Under the pieces are notes generated by a model. That model searched no databases. It was given only the letters and a program-made list of their open reading frames with translations, and was not told the DNA's origin. The position numbers were made by a program, and so were the translations under genes. Below, piece by piece: positions 7,924-16,863 of a stretch of DNA of 64,000 bases (positions are counted from its first letter, which is position 1; each line of letters opens with the position of its first letter). Source of the stretch: CALBPI01 sp039821605 (lineage in GTDB: Bacteria > Pseudomonadota > Gammaproteobacteria > Steroidobacterales > Woeseiaceae); the NCBI GenBank assembly GCA_039821605.1, contig JBCBNV010000003.1:310001-374000 (forward strand), written 5' to 3'.

Positions 7924-10077
7924 CTACTGCAGCTTGAGCAACGCCCAGGCCGTGACACGCGACGCCGCATTCTTGGTGGCGCGCCACCAACCCGAATCAT
8001 CACGACGCCGCCATTCGCGGTTCGCCTCGTAGATCACGTAGGCACGGACCTGCTCAACCTGCTCGGGCGTCAGTCGGTGCGAAAAGCCGGGCATGCCTGC
8101 GTCCGCGAGAACGCCGTCGTAGACCATGCGATCAAAGATCGCATGTTTCTCGCGTGACAGGTAACGCAGATCCGGGATCACGCCCCCGCCTGCCACGTTC
8201 ATGCCGTGGCACACCGAACAATTGCGCGCGTAGTGGCCGAAGCCGGCGCGGATGTCGTCGTCGAGCGCCGTGTTGCGCGGCGGCTGCGGCATGTCGGCAA
8301 TCGCAACGCCCGGCGGTGGTTCGCCTTCGGCGTCGAGCGCGTAGACGAGCAGGCGGCCGTTGGCGCCGCCTTTAACCGTGTCATTGAGCCGCCCGCCGTT
8401 GAGCGCCATGGACCCGCCCCAGCCTGCGAGAACGGCCACATACTGGGTGCCGTCGATGGCGTAGGTCACGGGCGCCGCGACAATGCCCGTGTTGGCCGGG
8501 CGCTGCCACATCAGTCGACCCGACTGGGCATCGTAAGCCGAGAACTGGCCCGTCGCGTCGCCTTGGAACACGAGCCCACCGGCCGTGGACAACACGCCCC
8601 CGTTCCAGGGGTGCGCATGCTGCACGCGCCACACCGCCTTTTGTCCGACCGGATCCCAGGCCAGCAGGTGCGCACTCACGAGCTTTTCTGCGAGTGCTTC
8701 TTCGACGGCCGGGGCAATGAACAGCGGCGTCGCGGCCGCCGAGAAGTCGGTGCCTGTTCGCCAGAGCGGGTCGTCAGGATCCGGTTCTGCGGCTGCGCTG
8801 GCGTGCGTGAACGGCGCGTCCATCGCCGGGATGTAGACCAAGCCCGCGTCGGGGTTCCAGGCCATGGGCATCCAGTTGTGCGCCCCCAGCGGCGATGGTG
8901 CCGTGGGCACGGGCTGGCCGTCGACGTAGACAAGCTCAGCTTCAACAGGCCGCCCCGTTTCCGGGTCTACATGGCTCGCCCAGGTGACGTTGACGAACGG
9001 CTCGGCCGAAATGAACGCCCCGGTTTCGCGATCGAGCACGTAGAAGAAACCGTTCTTGGGCGCCTGCATGATGACCTTGCGCATGCGCCCCTCGATCTCG
9101 AGGTCGGCCAGGATCATGTGCTGCGTGGCCGTGTAGTCCCAGGTATCGGCCGGCGTCGTCTGGTAGTGCCAGACGTAGGCGCCCGTATCGGGCCTCAGCG
9201 CCACGATCGACGACAGGAACAGGTTGTCGCCGCCGCCGGGGCTTCGCATCTCGCGTTGCCAGGGGCTGCCGTTGCCGACGCCGATGTACAGCAGGTCAAG
9301 TTCCGGGTCGTAGGCCATCGAATCCCAGACGGTGCCGCCGCCACCCAGGCGCCACCATTCACCGGACCAGGTGTCCGCGGCGCGAATCATCGCGTCGTTT
9401 TCGAACCCATTGTCGGGATTGCCGGGCACGGTGTGGAAGCGCCAGGCCAGCTCACCCGTGTCGACATCGTAGGCCGAGACGTAGCCGCGCACGCCATACT
9501 CGCCACCGCCGTTGCCGATGATGACGCGGTCCTTGACCACGCGGGGTGCGCCCGTGATCGTGTACGCCTGGTCTGTGGGTACTGTCTGCTGCGACCAGTT
9601 GACGCTGCCATCAGCCGCGTCGAGCGCCACGAGGCGGCCGTCGAGCGTGCCCACGAACACCTGCCCCTGCCAGACGGCTACGCCGCGGTTCACGGCGTCA
9701 CAGCAGGCCTTGCTGCCCGTGCGCCGCGGCACGCCCGGGTCGTATTGCCACTTGAGGGCGCCCGTGGCGGCATCGAGTGCAAACACCATGCTCCAGGAGC
9801 CTGCCACGTAGAGCACGCCGTCCACGACGATGGGCGTCGCCTCCTGGCCGCGGCGCGTGGGTAACTCGAATGACCAGGCCAGACCCAGTCGCTCCACAGT
9901 GTCGCGATTCACGGCGTCGAGCGGGCTGTGCCGTTGCTCGGCGTAACTGCGACCGTGCGCGGGCCAGTCACCCGGAGCGGGTGCCGCGGCGCGCTCCGCA
10001 TCCACATCGGCGGCCCGCGCCACTGAAATCAGCGATACCGCGCACAGCGCGACTGTCGTGAAAACACGCGTCGTCAT
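7924..10077 (-). CDS. PQQ-dependent quinohaemoprotein alcohol dehydrogenase
   Basis: About 717 residues from the ATG that overlaps the MaoC stop codon (ATGA). This start yields the signal peptide MTTRVFTTVALCAVSLISVA. A long upstream extension in the same frame lacks one and would run through the MaoC gene. The chain is an eight-bladed PQQ propeller with the vicinal cysteine pair in GSKACCDAVNRG and the WDYTATQH segment. A C-terminal cytochrome c domain follows, with CSVCH as the haem-binding motif. It should oxidise a primary or secondary alcohol in the periplasm and pass electrons to the respiratory chain. It is the last gene of a four-gene overlapping operon with CoA-ester enzymes, so its alcohol substrate is probably the entry point of that pathway. 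Confidence 0.93.
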   Translation of the reverse strand: MTTRVFTTVALCAVSLISVARAADVDAERAAAPAPGDWPAHGRSYAEQRHSPLDAVNRDTVERLGLAWSFELPTRRGQEATPIVVDGVLYVAGSWSMVFALDAATGALKWQYDPGVPRRTGSKACCDAVNRGVAVWQGQVFVGTLDGRLVALDAADGSVNWSQQTVPTDQAYTITGAPRVVKDRVIIGNGGGEYGVRGYVSAYDVDTGELAWRFHTVPGNPDNGFENDAMIRAADTWSGEWWRLGGGGTVWDSMAYDPELDLLYIGVGNGSPWQREMRSPGGGDNLFLSSIVALRPDTGAYVWHYQTTPADTWDYTATQHMILADLEIEGRMRKVIMQAPKNGFFYVLDRETGAFISAEPFVNVTWASHVDPETGRPVEAELVYVDGQPVPTAPSPLGAHNWMPMAWNPDAGLVYIPAMDAPFTHASAAAEPDPDDPLWRTGTDFSAAATPLFIAPAVEEALAEKLVSAHLLAWDPVGQKAVWRVQHAHPWNGGVLSTAGGLVFQGDATGQFSAYDAQSGRLMWQRPANTGIVAAPVTYAIDGTQYVAVLAGWGGSMALNGGRLNDTVKGGANGRLLVYALDAEGEPPPGVAIADMPQPPRNTALDDDIRAGFGHYARNCSVCHGMNVAGGGVIPDLRYLSREKHAIFDRMVYDGVLADAGMPGFSHRLTPEQVEQVRAYVIYEANREWRRRDDSGWWRATKNAASRVTAWALLKLQ

Positions 10078-10928
10078 ACGAGCAGCCTGCAGTGGCCGTT
10101 GTCCAGCACGACCACATCGTTGCGTGCGGCCACCCGACACCGGAAGGCCACGCGGTCGGCCGACTGCCACATCTCCGTCGTCACCGTGTCACCGGGATAC
10201 ACGGGCGCCGTGAAGCGCGCGTTGATCTCCCCGATCAGCGTACTGTCGTAGTCGCAAATGGTCTCGAGGATCGCGTTGCAGGCAAAGCCGTAGGTGCACA
10301 GCCCGTGCAGAATCGGCTTGTGAAAACCGGCCGCACGCGCCGCCTGCGGATCGACGTGCAACGGGTTGTGATCGCCGTTGAATCGGTACAACAGTGCCTG
10401 CTCCGGACGCGTCTCGGCGTCGTGGCGCAGGTCCGGTGGTCGCTCGGGCGAGGGTGCCGGCTGCGGCAGCGCATCACGCGGTCCGTCGAAGCCGCCGTCG
10501 GCGCGCGCGACCAGCGTCGACGACGCCGTAAACAACGGGATGTTGTCCGCCGCCTGCCGCACATCGGTGCGTGTCACGATGATCGCTGGCCGATTGACGC
10601 CCTTGTCGTGTATAGCCTCGACGCGGAAGTCAGCTAGCATATCGGCCGCCGGCCGCAGCGGCCGGTGCAGCTTGAGCCGTTGCTCGCCGTGCAACATCTG
10701 CGTGTAGTCCCAGCCGTAGTCCTGCTCGAACACGTTGACGCTCATGACCGTGGCCATGGTCGGGATCGCCTGCTGCGCCGCCGAGGTGATGACGTAGTCG
10801 CGCGCCATCGCATTGGCACTGTCACGCCCCAGGCCGACGCTCAGCGCGTAGAGCGACGACTGCTCGGCGCGCCAGCGAAACGGTAGGTCCGTCCGCGACA
10901 GGCTGCGCAGGCGATCGGCGTCGAGCAT
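10074..10928 (-). CDS. MaoC-like (R)-enoyl-CoA hydratase 2 family protein
   Basis: A double-hotdog protein of 284 residues. The hydratase-2 signature is visible as YRFNGDHNPLHVDP (181-194) with the catalytic Asp186 and His191; the residue usually Ser/Asn before His is N188. HGLCTYGFA follows, as in the MFE-2 hydratase domain. It should hydrate trans-2-enoyl-CoA to (R)-3-hydroxyacyl-CoA. Its ATG shares one base with the upstream kinase stop (TGATG) and its stop overlaps the dehydrogenase start, so all four genes are made together. Confidence 0.9.
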   Translation of the reverse strand: MLDADRLRSLSRTDLPFRWRAEQSSLYALSVGLGRDSANAMARDYVITSAAQQAIPTMATVMSVNVFEQDYGWDYTQMLHGEQRLKLHRPLRPAADMLADFRVEAIHDKGVNRPAIIVTRTDVRQAADNIPLFTASSTLVARADGGFDGPRDALPQPAPSPERPPDLRHDAETRPEQALLYRFNGDHNPLHVDPQAARAAGFHKPILHGLCTYGFACNAILETICDYDSTLIGEINARFTAPVYPGDTVTTEMWQSADRVAFRCRVAARNDVVVLDNGHCRLLV

Positions 10929-12004
10929 CAGCCCGTGGCGCCGGCGCGCTGCGCGTATCCCCAGGCCATGTCGGCCAGTGGCGTGACAGCCTTGACCGCC
11001 GCCTCGGCGTGCGCACTGGCCGCGGTACCGTCACGCACGCGGCCGGCAATGCCTTGCAGGATCGCCGCGATACGGAAGAAGTTGTAGGCCGAGTAGAAGT
11101 CACGGTTCTCGATGCCGTCGCGCCCCGTGTGCTCGCAGTAGCGCGCCACGTACGTCGCTTCGTCGGGAATACACAGCGCGTCCAGATCCTTGCCGGCAAG
11201 GCCACTCGATCCGATGCCGATGTCGGGCATCTGCCAGGCCATCAGGTGGTAGGTGAAGTCTGCAAGCGGATGGCCGATCGTCGACAACTCCCAGTCGAGA
11301 ATGGCGCTGACCCGGGCTTGCTCAGGCGCGATGATCATGTTGTCGAGCCGGTAGTCGCCGTGCACGATCCCCGTCGACGCCTCATCGGGGATGTTATCGG
11401 GCAGCCATTCCATGAGCCGGTGCATGCCCGGTACATCGATCGTCTCCGAGGCCACGTACTGTTTTGACCAGCGCGAGATCTGGCGCGCAAAATAATTGCC
11501 CGGCTTGCCGAAGTCCTCGAGACCCAGCGCCGCATAGTCGATGGTGTGCAGGCGCGCGATCGTTTCGTTCATCGCATTGTAGATCGCGCCCCGTTCTTCG
11601 GGCGCACAATCAGGCAGGTCAGGCTCCCAGAAGATGCGCCCGTCGACAAAGTCCATGACGTAGAACATGGTGCCGATAACCGACTCGTCGGCACACAAGA
11701 CGTGTGGCCGCGGAACGGGAAACTCTGCGCCGTAGAGCGCGCTGATGACACGAAACTCGCGGTCAACCGCGTGCGCCGAAGGCAGCAGCTTGCCGGGCGG
11801 CTTGCGACGCAGCACGTAGCTGCCCGAATTAGCCGTCAGTTTGTAGGTGGGGTTGGACTGGCCGCCCTTGAACTGCGTGACCTCGAGTGGCCCCGCGAAG
11901 CCTTCGACGGTATCGGACAGGTACTCGAGCAGGCGCGTCTCATCGATACGGTGCGCCTCGCGCACCGCGCGGGTGCCCGAGTTCTGCTCTTGCCGCGTGC
12001 CCAT
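10928..12004 (-). CDS. APH/choline-kinase-fold phosphotransferase, ACAD10/11-like
   Basis: A kinase-like fold of 358 residues with the N-lobe FKGGQSNPTYKL, the catalytic loop HGDYRLDNM and the metal-binding ILDWELSTIGHPLADFTY segment. This subfamily is the stand-alone form of the N-terminal half of mammalian ACAD10/11. It is common beside fatty-acid genes in proteobacteria and actinobacteria and is thought to phosphorylate hydroxylated acyl-CoAs for later elimination. Adjacent SDR and hydratase genes fit such a role. It starts with ATG sharing one base with the SDR stop (TGATG). Confidence 0.88.
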   Translation of the reverse strand: MGTRQEQNSGTRAVREAHRIDETRLLEYLSDTVEGFAGPLEVTQFKGGQSNPTYKLTANSGSYVLRRKPPGKLLPSAHAVDREFRVISALYGAEFPVPRPHVLCADESVIGTMFYVMDFVDGRIFWEPDLPDCAPEERGAIYNAMNETIARLHTIDYAALGLEDFGKPGNYFARQISRWSKQYVASETIDVPGMHRLMEWLPDNIPDEASTGIVHGDYRLDNMIIAPEQARVSAILDWELSTIGHPLADFTYHLMAWQMPDIGIGSSGLAGKDLDALCIPDEATYVARYCEHTGRDGIENRDFYSAYNFFRIAAILQGIAGRVRDGTAASAHAEAAVKAVTPLADMAWGYAQRAGATG

Positions 12005-12840
12005 CAGCGCGCCTTGGGTTCGACGAAGAAATCGGGCGCCGGCTCGACGTCCGGGTTCACCTGGTAACTCGAGAGATCCGTCACGCCGATGCTTTCCAGC
12101 ACCTCGTCGTCGATGCAGAAGTTGCCTGTGAATTCACGCGAGGGCCGCGTGAGGATGACGTGGGCCGCGTCGGCCATGACTTCGGGCTTGAGCGAGCGCT
12201 CGACGAGCGCCTCGCCACCCAGCAGGTTCTTGACGGCCGAGGTCGCAATGGCCGTGCGCGGCCAGAGTGCATTCACGGCAACGCCGCGGTCGCGGAACTC
12301 GCCGGCCATGCCCAGCACACACATGCTCATACCGAACTTGGCCATCGTGTAGGCCACGTGCGGCGCGAACCACTTCTCTTCCATGTTGAGCGGCGGCGAC
12401 AGATTGAGAATGTGCGGGTTGTCTGCCTCGAGCAGATGCGGCAGGCAGGTCTTGGACACGAGGAACGTGCCACGCGTGTTGACCTGGTGCATGAGGTCGT
12501 AGCGCTTCATCGGCGTGTGCAGCGTGCTCGTGAGCATGATCGCCGAGGCATTGTTAATGCAGATGTCGATGCCACCGAAGCGCTCGACCGTCGCCGCCAC
12601 GGCCGCCTCAACGGCCGCTTCGTCACGGATGTCGCACACGAGCGGCAGTGCCTTGCCGCCCGCCGCCTCGATCTCCTCGGCGGCTGTGTAGATGGTGCCC
12701 GGCAGTTTCGGATGCGGCTCGGCCGTCTTGGCCGCGATGGCCACGTTGGCGCCGTCGCGCGCTGCCCGCAGCGCGATGGCCAGTCCGATGCCGCGGCTTG
12801 CGCCCGAAATGAATAAGGTTTTGCCCGCCAGTGTCGTCAT
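12004..12840 (-). CDS. SDR oxidoreductase, HSDL2-like
   Basis: I choose the ATG giving MTTLAGKTLFISGASRGIG, with a GGGGGACC stretch just upstream, over a GTG 21 bases earlier. The protein has 278 residues: cofactor motif GASRGIG (13-19), NNAS (97-100), Ser148, Tyr164 and Lys168 (YTMAK). The insertion AAKTAEPHPKLPGTIYTAAE after strand beta-2 is the mark of HSDL2-type SDRs, which are linked to lipid metabolism. It heads the operon that continues with the kinase, the MaoC hydratase and the PQQ dehydrogenase, and probably oxidises or reduces a hydroxy/keto acyl intermediate. Confidence 0.9.
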   Translation of the reverse strand: MTTLAGKTLFISGASRGIGLAIALRAARDGANVAIAAKTAEPHPKLPGTIYTAAEEIEAAGGKALPLVCDIRDEAAVEAAVAATVERFGGIDICINNASAIMLTSTLHTPMKRYDLMHQVNTRGTFLVSKTCLPHLLEADNPHILNLSPPLNMEEKWFAPHVAYTMAKFGMSMCVLGMAGEFRDRGVAVNALWPRTAIATSAVKNLLGGEALVERSLKPEVMADAAHVILTRPSREFTGNFCIDDEVLESIGVTDLSSYQVNPDVEPAPDFFVEPKAR

Positions 12841-12938
12841 AGTGGTCCCCCGAATCGACACGGCGCATTGTGCAACGGATGCCCGCGGATTTCACTGGGC
12901 GGCACCCAGGCATCGCCCGGGCATCGCCCAGAACGAAC

Positions 12939-14906
12939 CTACTGACTCAGGCCGGCAATCGCTTGCCCCTTGCCGGGTGCGTTTGGACCAATGTGTGCCT
13001 CGAGAAAATCGAGCAACTCATTGTAGTAACGAACCCGGTTTTCCAGCGCGTAGAAGCCGTGACCCTCGCGTGCGACCAGCAACTCTTCGTACGGAATCTC
13101 TGCGGCGTCCAGCTTCTTGCGCAGGTTGTAGAACTGCTGCACAGGTACGCGTTTGTCCGCCTTGCCGTGCGCAATGTAGAGCGGTGTGATGATCTTCTCT
13201 ACATGATTCGCGGGCGAGCGCGCTTTGAGATCTTTCTTGTCAGTGCCCAGCGCCACGTCGAGATAGGTACGACCACCTTCGCTGTCAGGAATGTCGCCAC
13301 GTACTTTCATCATCTCGAGGTCGTAGACGCCAACGAAAGCAAACGCGCAGGCATAAAGACCCGGCTCTCTTGTAATGCCCGCAAGCGTTGCGTACCCGCC
13401 ATAGCTGCCGCCATAGATGCACGTCTTGACGGGATCCGCGATGCCCTGTTCAAACGCCCACAGAGTGGCGTCCGTGACATCGTCCTGCATCTCACGCCCC
13501 CATTTGCGGTACCCGGAACGTTCAAACTGAAAACCAAAGCCGCCAGAACCCCGGTAGTTTGGCTGGATCACAACATACCCGCGGCTCGCCAAGAGCTGTG
13601 CCTCCAAGTTGAATGACCAAGTGTCACGTGGGCCATGTGGACCTCCATGGATGACCATGACCGTCGGTAGCGGCTTATCAGCCGCGTCAACTGGTCGTGT
13701 CACGTAGAGCTGGAAAGGCGTGCCATCGCGCGCTTCGATCCAGAACGCCTCTTTCTTCGCCATCTCCTCTGGGTCGATCTCGGGCTTCGCTTCGAACAGG
13801 TAGCGTGCCGTAAAGGCCTCTGTGTCAAGAAGGTAGTAGCGTGAGGGCTGCCGATCGCTGTAAACCGATATCAACGCCGTCGAGCCATCACGCGAGCGGT
13901 CTGCAATGCGAATGTGTTGGCCAGGGAAAGAGGCATGCAGTCGCTTCCAAACTCTGAGGTCGTCCCGATACTCATCGGCAACGCCCTCGATGTACTGAAC
14001 TTCCGGCAAGCCTGGCAAAAACTCGGCGCCCACGATGCCCTTCCCGTCCAGGCTGCGCAGGAAGCTGTTGACAGGCACCTTGTCGTGGGAGAGCACCATC
14101 TCATGCTCCATTGTGCGCATGTCCATACGCAACACGCCGAAGTTGCCTTCGGAGTTCGTCGCCATCAGCGCGTAGCTGCCGTCTCGAGATATCTCCAGGG
14201 GTTGAATCAAGCCGTCAAACGGGTTTTCGAGATCCACCCATTCGCTGTCCGCCGTCGGTCGAAAGGCGTAATGAAACGCCATGTTGGACTGATCTTGATA
14301 TGCCGCAAATCGAAGATCCCCGTTACCATCGGCAATCACGGTGCCCTCTGAGAAGGGACCCGTGTCGATAATGTCATGGTCGCCGGTAAACGTATTCACG
14401 ATTTCAAGCTGTGCGGCACGGTCGCCGCGCAGCGACCGTGTGATCACCTTTATCCTGCGTGGGTCTTCCGGAAGGAGGTCGACAATCGAATTCAATCCAA
14501 AAATCGAAGTGCCGGTTGTGGGCCCCATGACGAGGGCTCCCAACTTGCCGTCCCGGTTCACCGCGTAGATACGGCCGGTGCCGAATGGCCTCGCCAGCGT
14601 TCCCAGCGTGTCCTCGGTGGAGAACAGGATCCGCTCCTCACTCATCCAGCGAATTCCGATGACGGACTCGCCGTTGATGGGCTTCATCTGCCAGGTGACC
14701 CGGGGCTTGCGCGGGTCCTCGACGTTCATCACGATCATGTAGGCGTCACCGTCGACGCGGGTCGCAGCGGCGATGTGTGTCGCCTCGGGAGATAGCGCGA
14801 CGGCCGTGTACCTGGAAAGGGAAACGAGTTCCTCTACTGTTGGCGCCGCGACAGCGGGACCTGCGCTCAGCCACAAAGCCACTATGACCAATATCGACCT
14901 TTTCAT
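12939..14906 (-). CDS. S9-family prolyl-oligopeptidase-like secreted peptidase
   Basis: The ATG giving MKRSILVIVALWLSAGPAVA is chosen because it produces a signal peptide and has a GGGAGGA site upstream. An open frame runs 153 bases further but without either. The chain of 655 residues has an N-terminal propeller and a C-terminal alpha/beta-hydrolase domain with GGSYGG (Ser501), Asp584 in HGKADKRVP and His616 in REGHGF. It should cleave short peptides in the periplasm. G+C is visibly lower than in neighbouring genes (for example 29 of 60 bases at 14281-14340), which suggests different ancestry or relaxed codon use. No operon partner is evident. Confidence 0.9.
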   Translation of the reverse strand: MKRSILVIVALWLSAGPAVAAPTVEELVSLSRYTAVALSPEATHIAAATRVDGDAYMIVMNVEDPRKPRVTWQMKPINGESVIGIRWMSEERILFSTEDTLGTLARPFGTGRIYAVNRDGKLGALVMGPTTGTSIFGLNSIVDLLPEDPRRIKVITRSLRGDRAAQLEIVNTFTGDHDIIDTGPFSEGTVIADGNGDLRFAAYQDQSNMAFHYAFRPTADSEWVDLENPFDGLIQPLEISRDGSYALMATNSEGNFGVLRMDMRTMEHEMVLSHDKVPVNSFLRSLDGKGIVGAEFLPGLPEVQYIEGVADEYRDDLRVWKRLHASFPGQHIRIADRSRDGSTALISVYSDRQPSRYYLLDTEAFTARYLFEAKPEIDPEEMAKKEAFWIEARDGTPFQLYVTRPVDAADKPLPTVMVIHGGPHGPRDTWSFNLEAQLLASRGYVVIQPNYRGSGGFGFQFERSGYRKWGREMQDDVTDATLWAFEQGIADPVKTCIYGGSYGGYATLAGITREPGLYACAFAFVGVYDLEMMKVRGDIPDSEGGRTYLDVALGTDKKDLKARSPANHVEKIITPLYIAHGKADKRVPVQQFYNLRKKLDAAEIPYEELLVAREGHGFYALENRVRYYNELLDFLEAHIGPNAPGKGQAIAGLSQ

Positions 14907-15167
14907 GCGTCGTCCTCCCCAATTCGATGTTATTTGTTCGATTGCTCGGTGCATTCGACGTATCGCCGCGAATCTAACATGGCGCCTCGGTCGACAGCCA
15001 CCTGCACCAAGGCTAGACATCGCTACAGCCAGCCGCGTCCTGATTACCCCGCAAGCCATTGAAAACCAGCCGTTTTACGTCCCCCAGTATTGAGCTGACG
15101 TTCACTTTGGCGTACGTGGTCCACTGCGGAGCCCAAAAAATCGAGCGCGAATTGACATAACGCAGAA
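14907..15167. other. Intergenic region between pgi and the S9 peptidase
   Basis: These 261 bases hold no credible coding sequence and no clear terminator or promoter. Composition is more AT-rich than the genes around it, in line with the peptidase that follows. It must contain the peptidase promoter, but I cannot name a convincing -35/-10 pair. Confidence 0.5.
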
Positions 15168-16823
15168 TTAAGCGCGCCAGCGTGCCGCCTGCGTCAACAG
15201 TGCATGCGTGGCCGGATTGCCCGATGCCGCGCGGGCGGGATCAGCAACTGCGGGCGCCAATGCCGAGGCCATCTTCTTGCCCAGCTCGACGCCCCATTGG
15301 TCGAACGAATTGATGCCCCAGATCACGCCCTCGACGAATACCTTGTATTCATAGAGCGCGATGAGCTGGCCCAGCACCCTTGGCGTCAGCGCCTTCATGA
15401 GCAGGACGTTGCTCGGGACATTGCCCGCGTGCACCTTGTGCGGCGCGAGTCGGTCGATCTCGGCCGCGTCGAGACCCCGCGCTGTCAATTCTTCGCGCGC
15501 ATCGTCCTCCGAATAGCCGAAGGCCAGCGCGTCGGCCTGGGCCAGGCAGTTGGCAATGGCCAGGTCCTGTTGCGCCTGACCCGAGCCCGAGGACTGCACG
15601 GGCAGCAGGAAGTCACACGGCACCTGGCGCGTGCCCTGGTGCAGCAGCTGGTAGAACGAGTGCTGCGCGTTCGAACCCGGTTCGCCCCAGATCACCATGC
15701 CCGTCTTGCAGCGCACGGGCCGCCCGTCGCGGCGCACGGACTTGCCATTGGACTCCATCTGCAGCTGCTGCAGATAGGCCGGGAAGCGCTCGAGCCGGTT
15801 GTCGTAGGGCAGGATGGCCTGGCTCTCAGCACCCAGGAAGTTGTTGTTCCAGACGGCGAGCAGCCCAAGTACGACGGGCAGGTTGCCGGCCAGCGGGGTC
15901 TCCGCGAAATGCCGGTCCATGGCGCGACCACCCGCGAGCAACTCGCGGAAGTTCTTGTTGCCGATCCCAAGCGCAATCGACAGGCCGACCGCCGACCACA
16001 ATGAATAGCGGCCGCCCACCCAATCCCAGAACCCGAATCGGCGGTGCGTGTGGATGCCAAACGCATCCATGGCCTCGTGATTCGTCGAGGCCGCCGCGAA
16101 ATGGTCGCCCACGGCCGCGTCGCCCAGCGACGACGCGATCCAGTCGCGGGCGAGCTGCGCGTTGCTCATCGTCTCGAGCGTGGTAAACGTCTTCGAACAC
16201 ACGACCACGAGCGTCGTGGCCGGATCGAGTCGTCGGGCCAGATCGGCAAACTGCGTGCCATCGACGTTGGAGACGCCGTGCACCTCGAGCCCCGTGGCAA
16301 CATGCGCCAGGCCCTTGCAGGCCATGACGATCCCGAGGTCGGAGCCACCAATGCCGACGTTGATGACATCGGTGAAGCGCTTGCCCGTGCTGCTGCGCAC
16401 GCCACCGGCGTGCACGGCATCTACGAAATCGAGCATGGCGTCGAGCACGTCGGAGACGACCTTGGAGACGCCCTCCCCGTCTGCCTCATAGCCGCCCCGG
16501 CGTCCACCGCGCAGCGCGGCGTGCAAAACGGCCCGGCCCTCGGTGACGTTGATGTGCTCGCCGCGAAGCATGGCATCGCGCGCGTCCGCGACACCGGCCT
16601 CCCGGGCCAGCGACAGGAGCAACTGCAGTGTCCTGGGTGCGATCCGGTTGCGCGAAAAGTCGAGCAGCAGGTCGCCGTCGCGCAACGAAAAGCGCGCATA
16701 GCGGCCAGGGTCCCTGCGGAACAGGGTAGCGATGTCGGCCTGCGCCATGCGCTCACGCCAGTGCTCGCGCAGCTTGCGCCAGGCCGGCAGGTCAGTGGGG
16801 TATCGGGCGGTCAGCTTGTGCAT
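15168..16823 (-). CDS. pgi: Glucose-6-phosphate isomerase
   Basis: 551 residues, the usual bacterial length. Family hallmarks are the sugar-phosphate-binding VVCSKTFTTLETMSNA, the GGRYSLWSAVG motif, and the C-terminal SFDQWGVELGKKMA. It interconverts glucose 6-phosphate and fructose 6-phosphate in the cytoplasm. It lies downstream of two nucleotide-sugar genes on the same strand, about 40 bases after the epimerase gene. Fructose 6-phosphate is the root of UDP-GlcNAc and glucose 6-phosphate that of UDP-glucose, so the grouping with sugar-nucleotide synthesis is sensible. Confidence 0.97.
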   Translation of the reverse strand: MHKLTARYPTDLPAWRKLREHWRERMAQADIATLFRRDPGRYARFSLRDGDLLLDFSRNRIAPRTLQLLLSLAREAGVADARDAMLRGEHINVTEGRAVLHAALRGGRRGGYEADGEGVSKVVSDVLDAMLDFVDAVHAGGVRSSTGKRFTDVINVGIGGSDLGIVMACKGLAHVATGLEVHGVSNVDGTQFADLARRLDPATTLVVVCSKTFTTLETMSNAQLARDWIASSLGDAAVGDHFAAASTNHEAMDAFGIHTHRRFGFWDWVGGRYSLWSAVGLSIALGIGNKNFRELLAGGRAMDRHFAETPLAGNLPVVLGLLAVWNNNFLGAESQAILPYDNRLERFPAYLQQLQMESNGKSVRRDGRPVRCKTGMVIWGEPGSNAQHSFYQLLHQGTRQVPCDFLLPVQSSGSGQAQQDLAIANCLAQADALAFGYSEDDAREELTARGLDAAEIDRLAPHKVHAGNVPSNVLLMKALTPRVLGQLIALYEYKVFVEGVIWGINSFDQWGVELGKKMASALAPAVADPARAASGNPATHALLTQAARWRA

Positions 16824-16863
16824 GGCGGCATTCTAGCCGCGAAGGCCGCATCTGCGCACGCGC

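Noticed and set aside
8206..9864. Plus-strand frame of 552 codons opposite the PQQ dehydrogenase
   Set aside because: Antisense shadow; the opposite strand encodes a complete, motif-rich enzyme.
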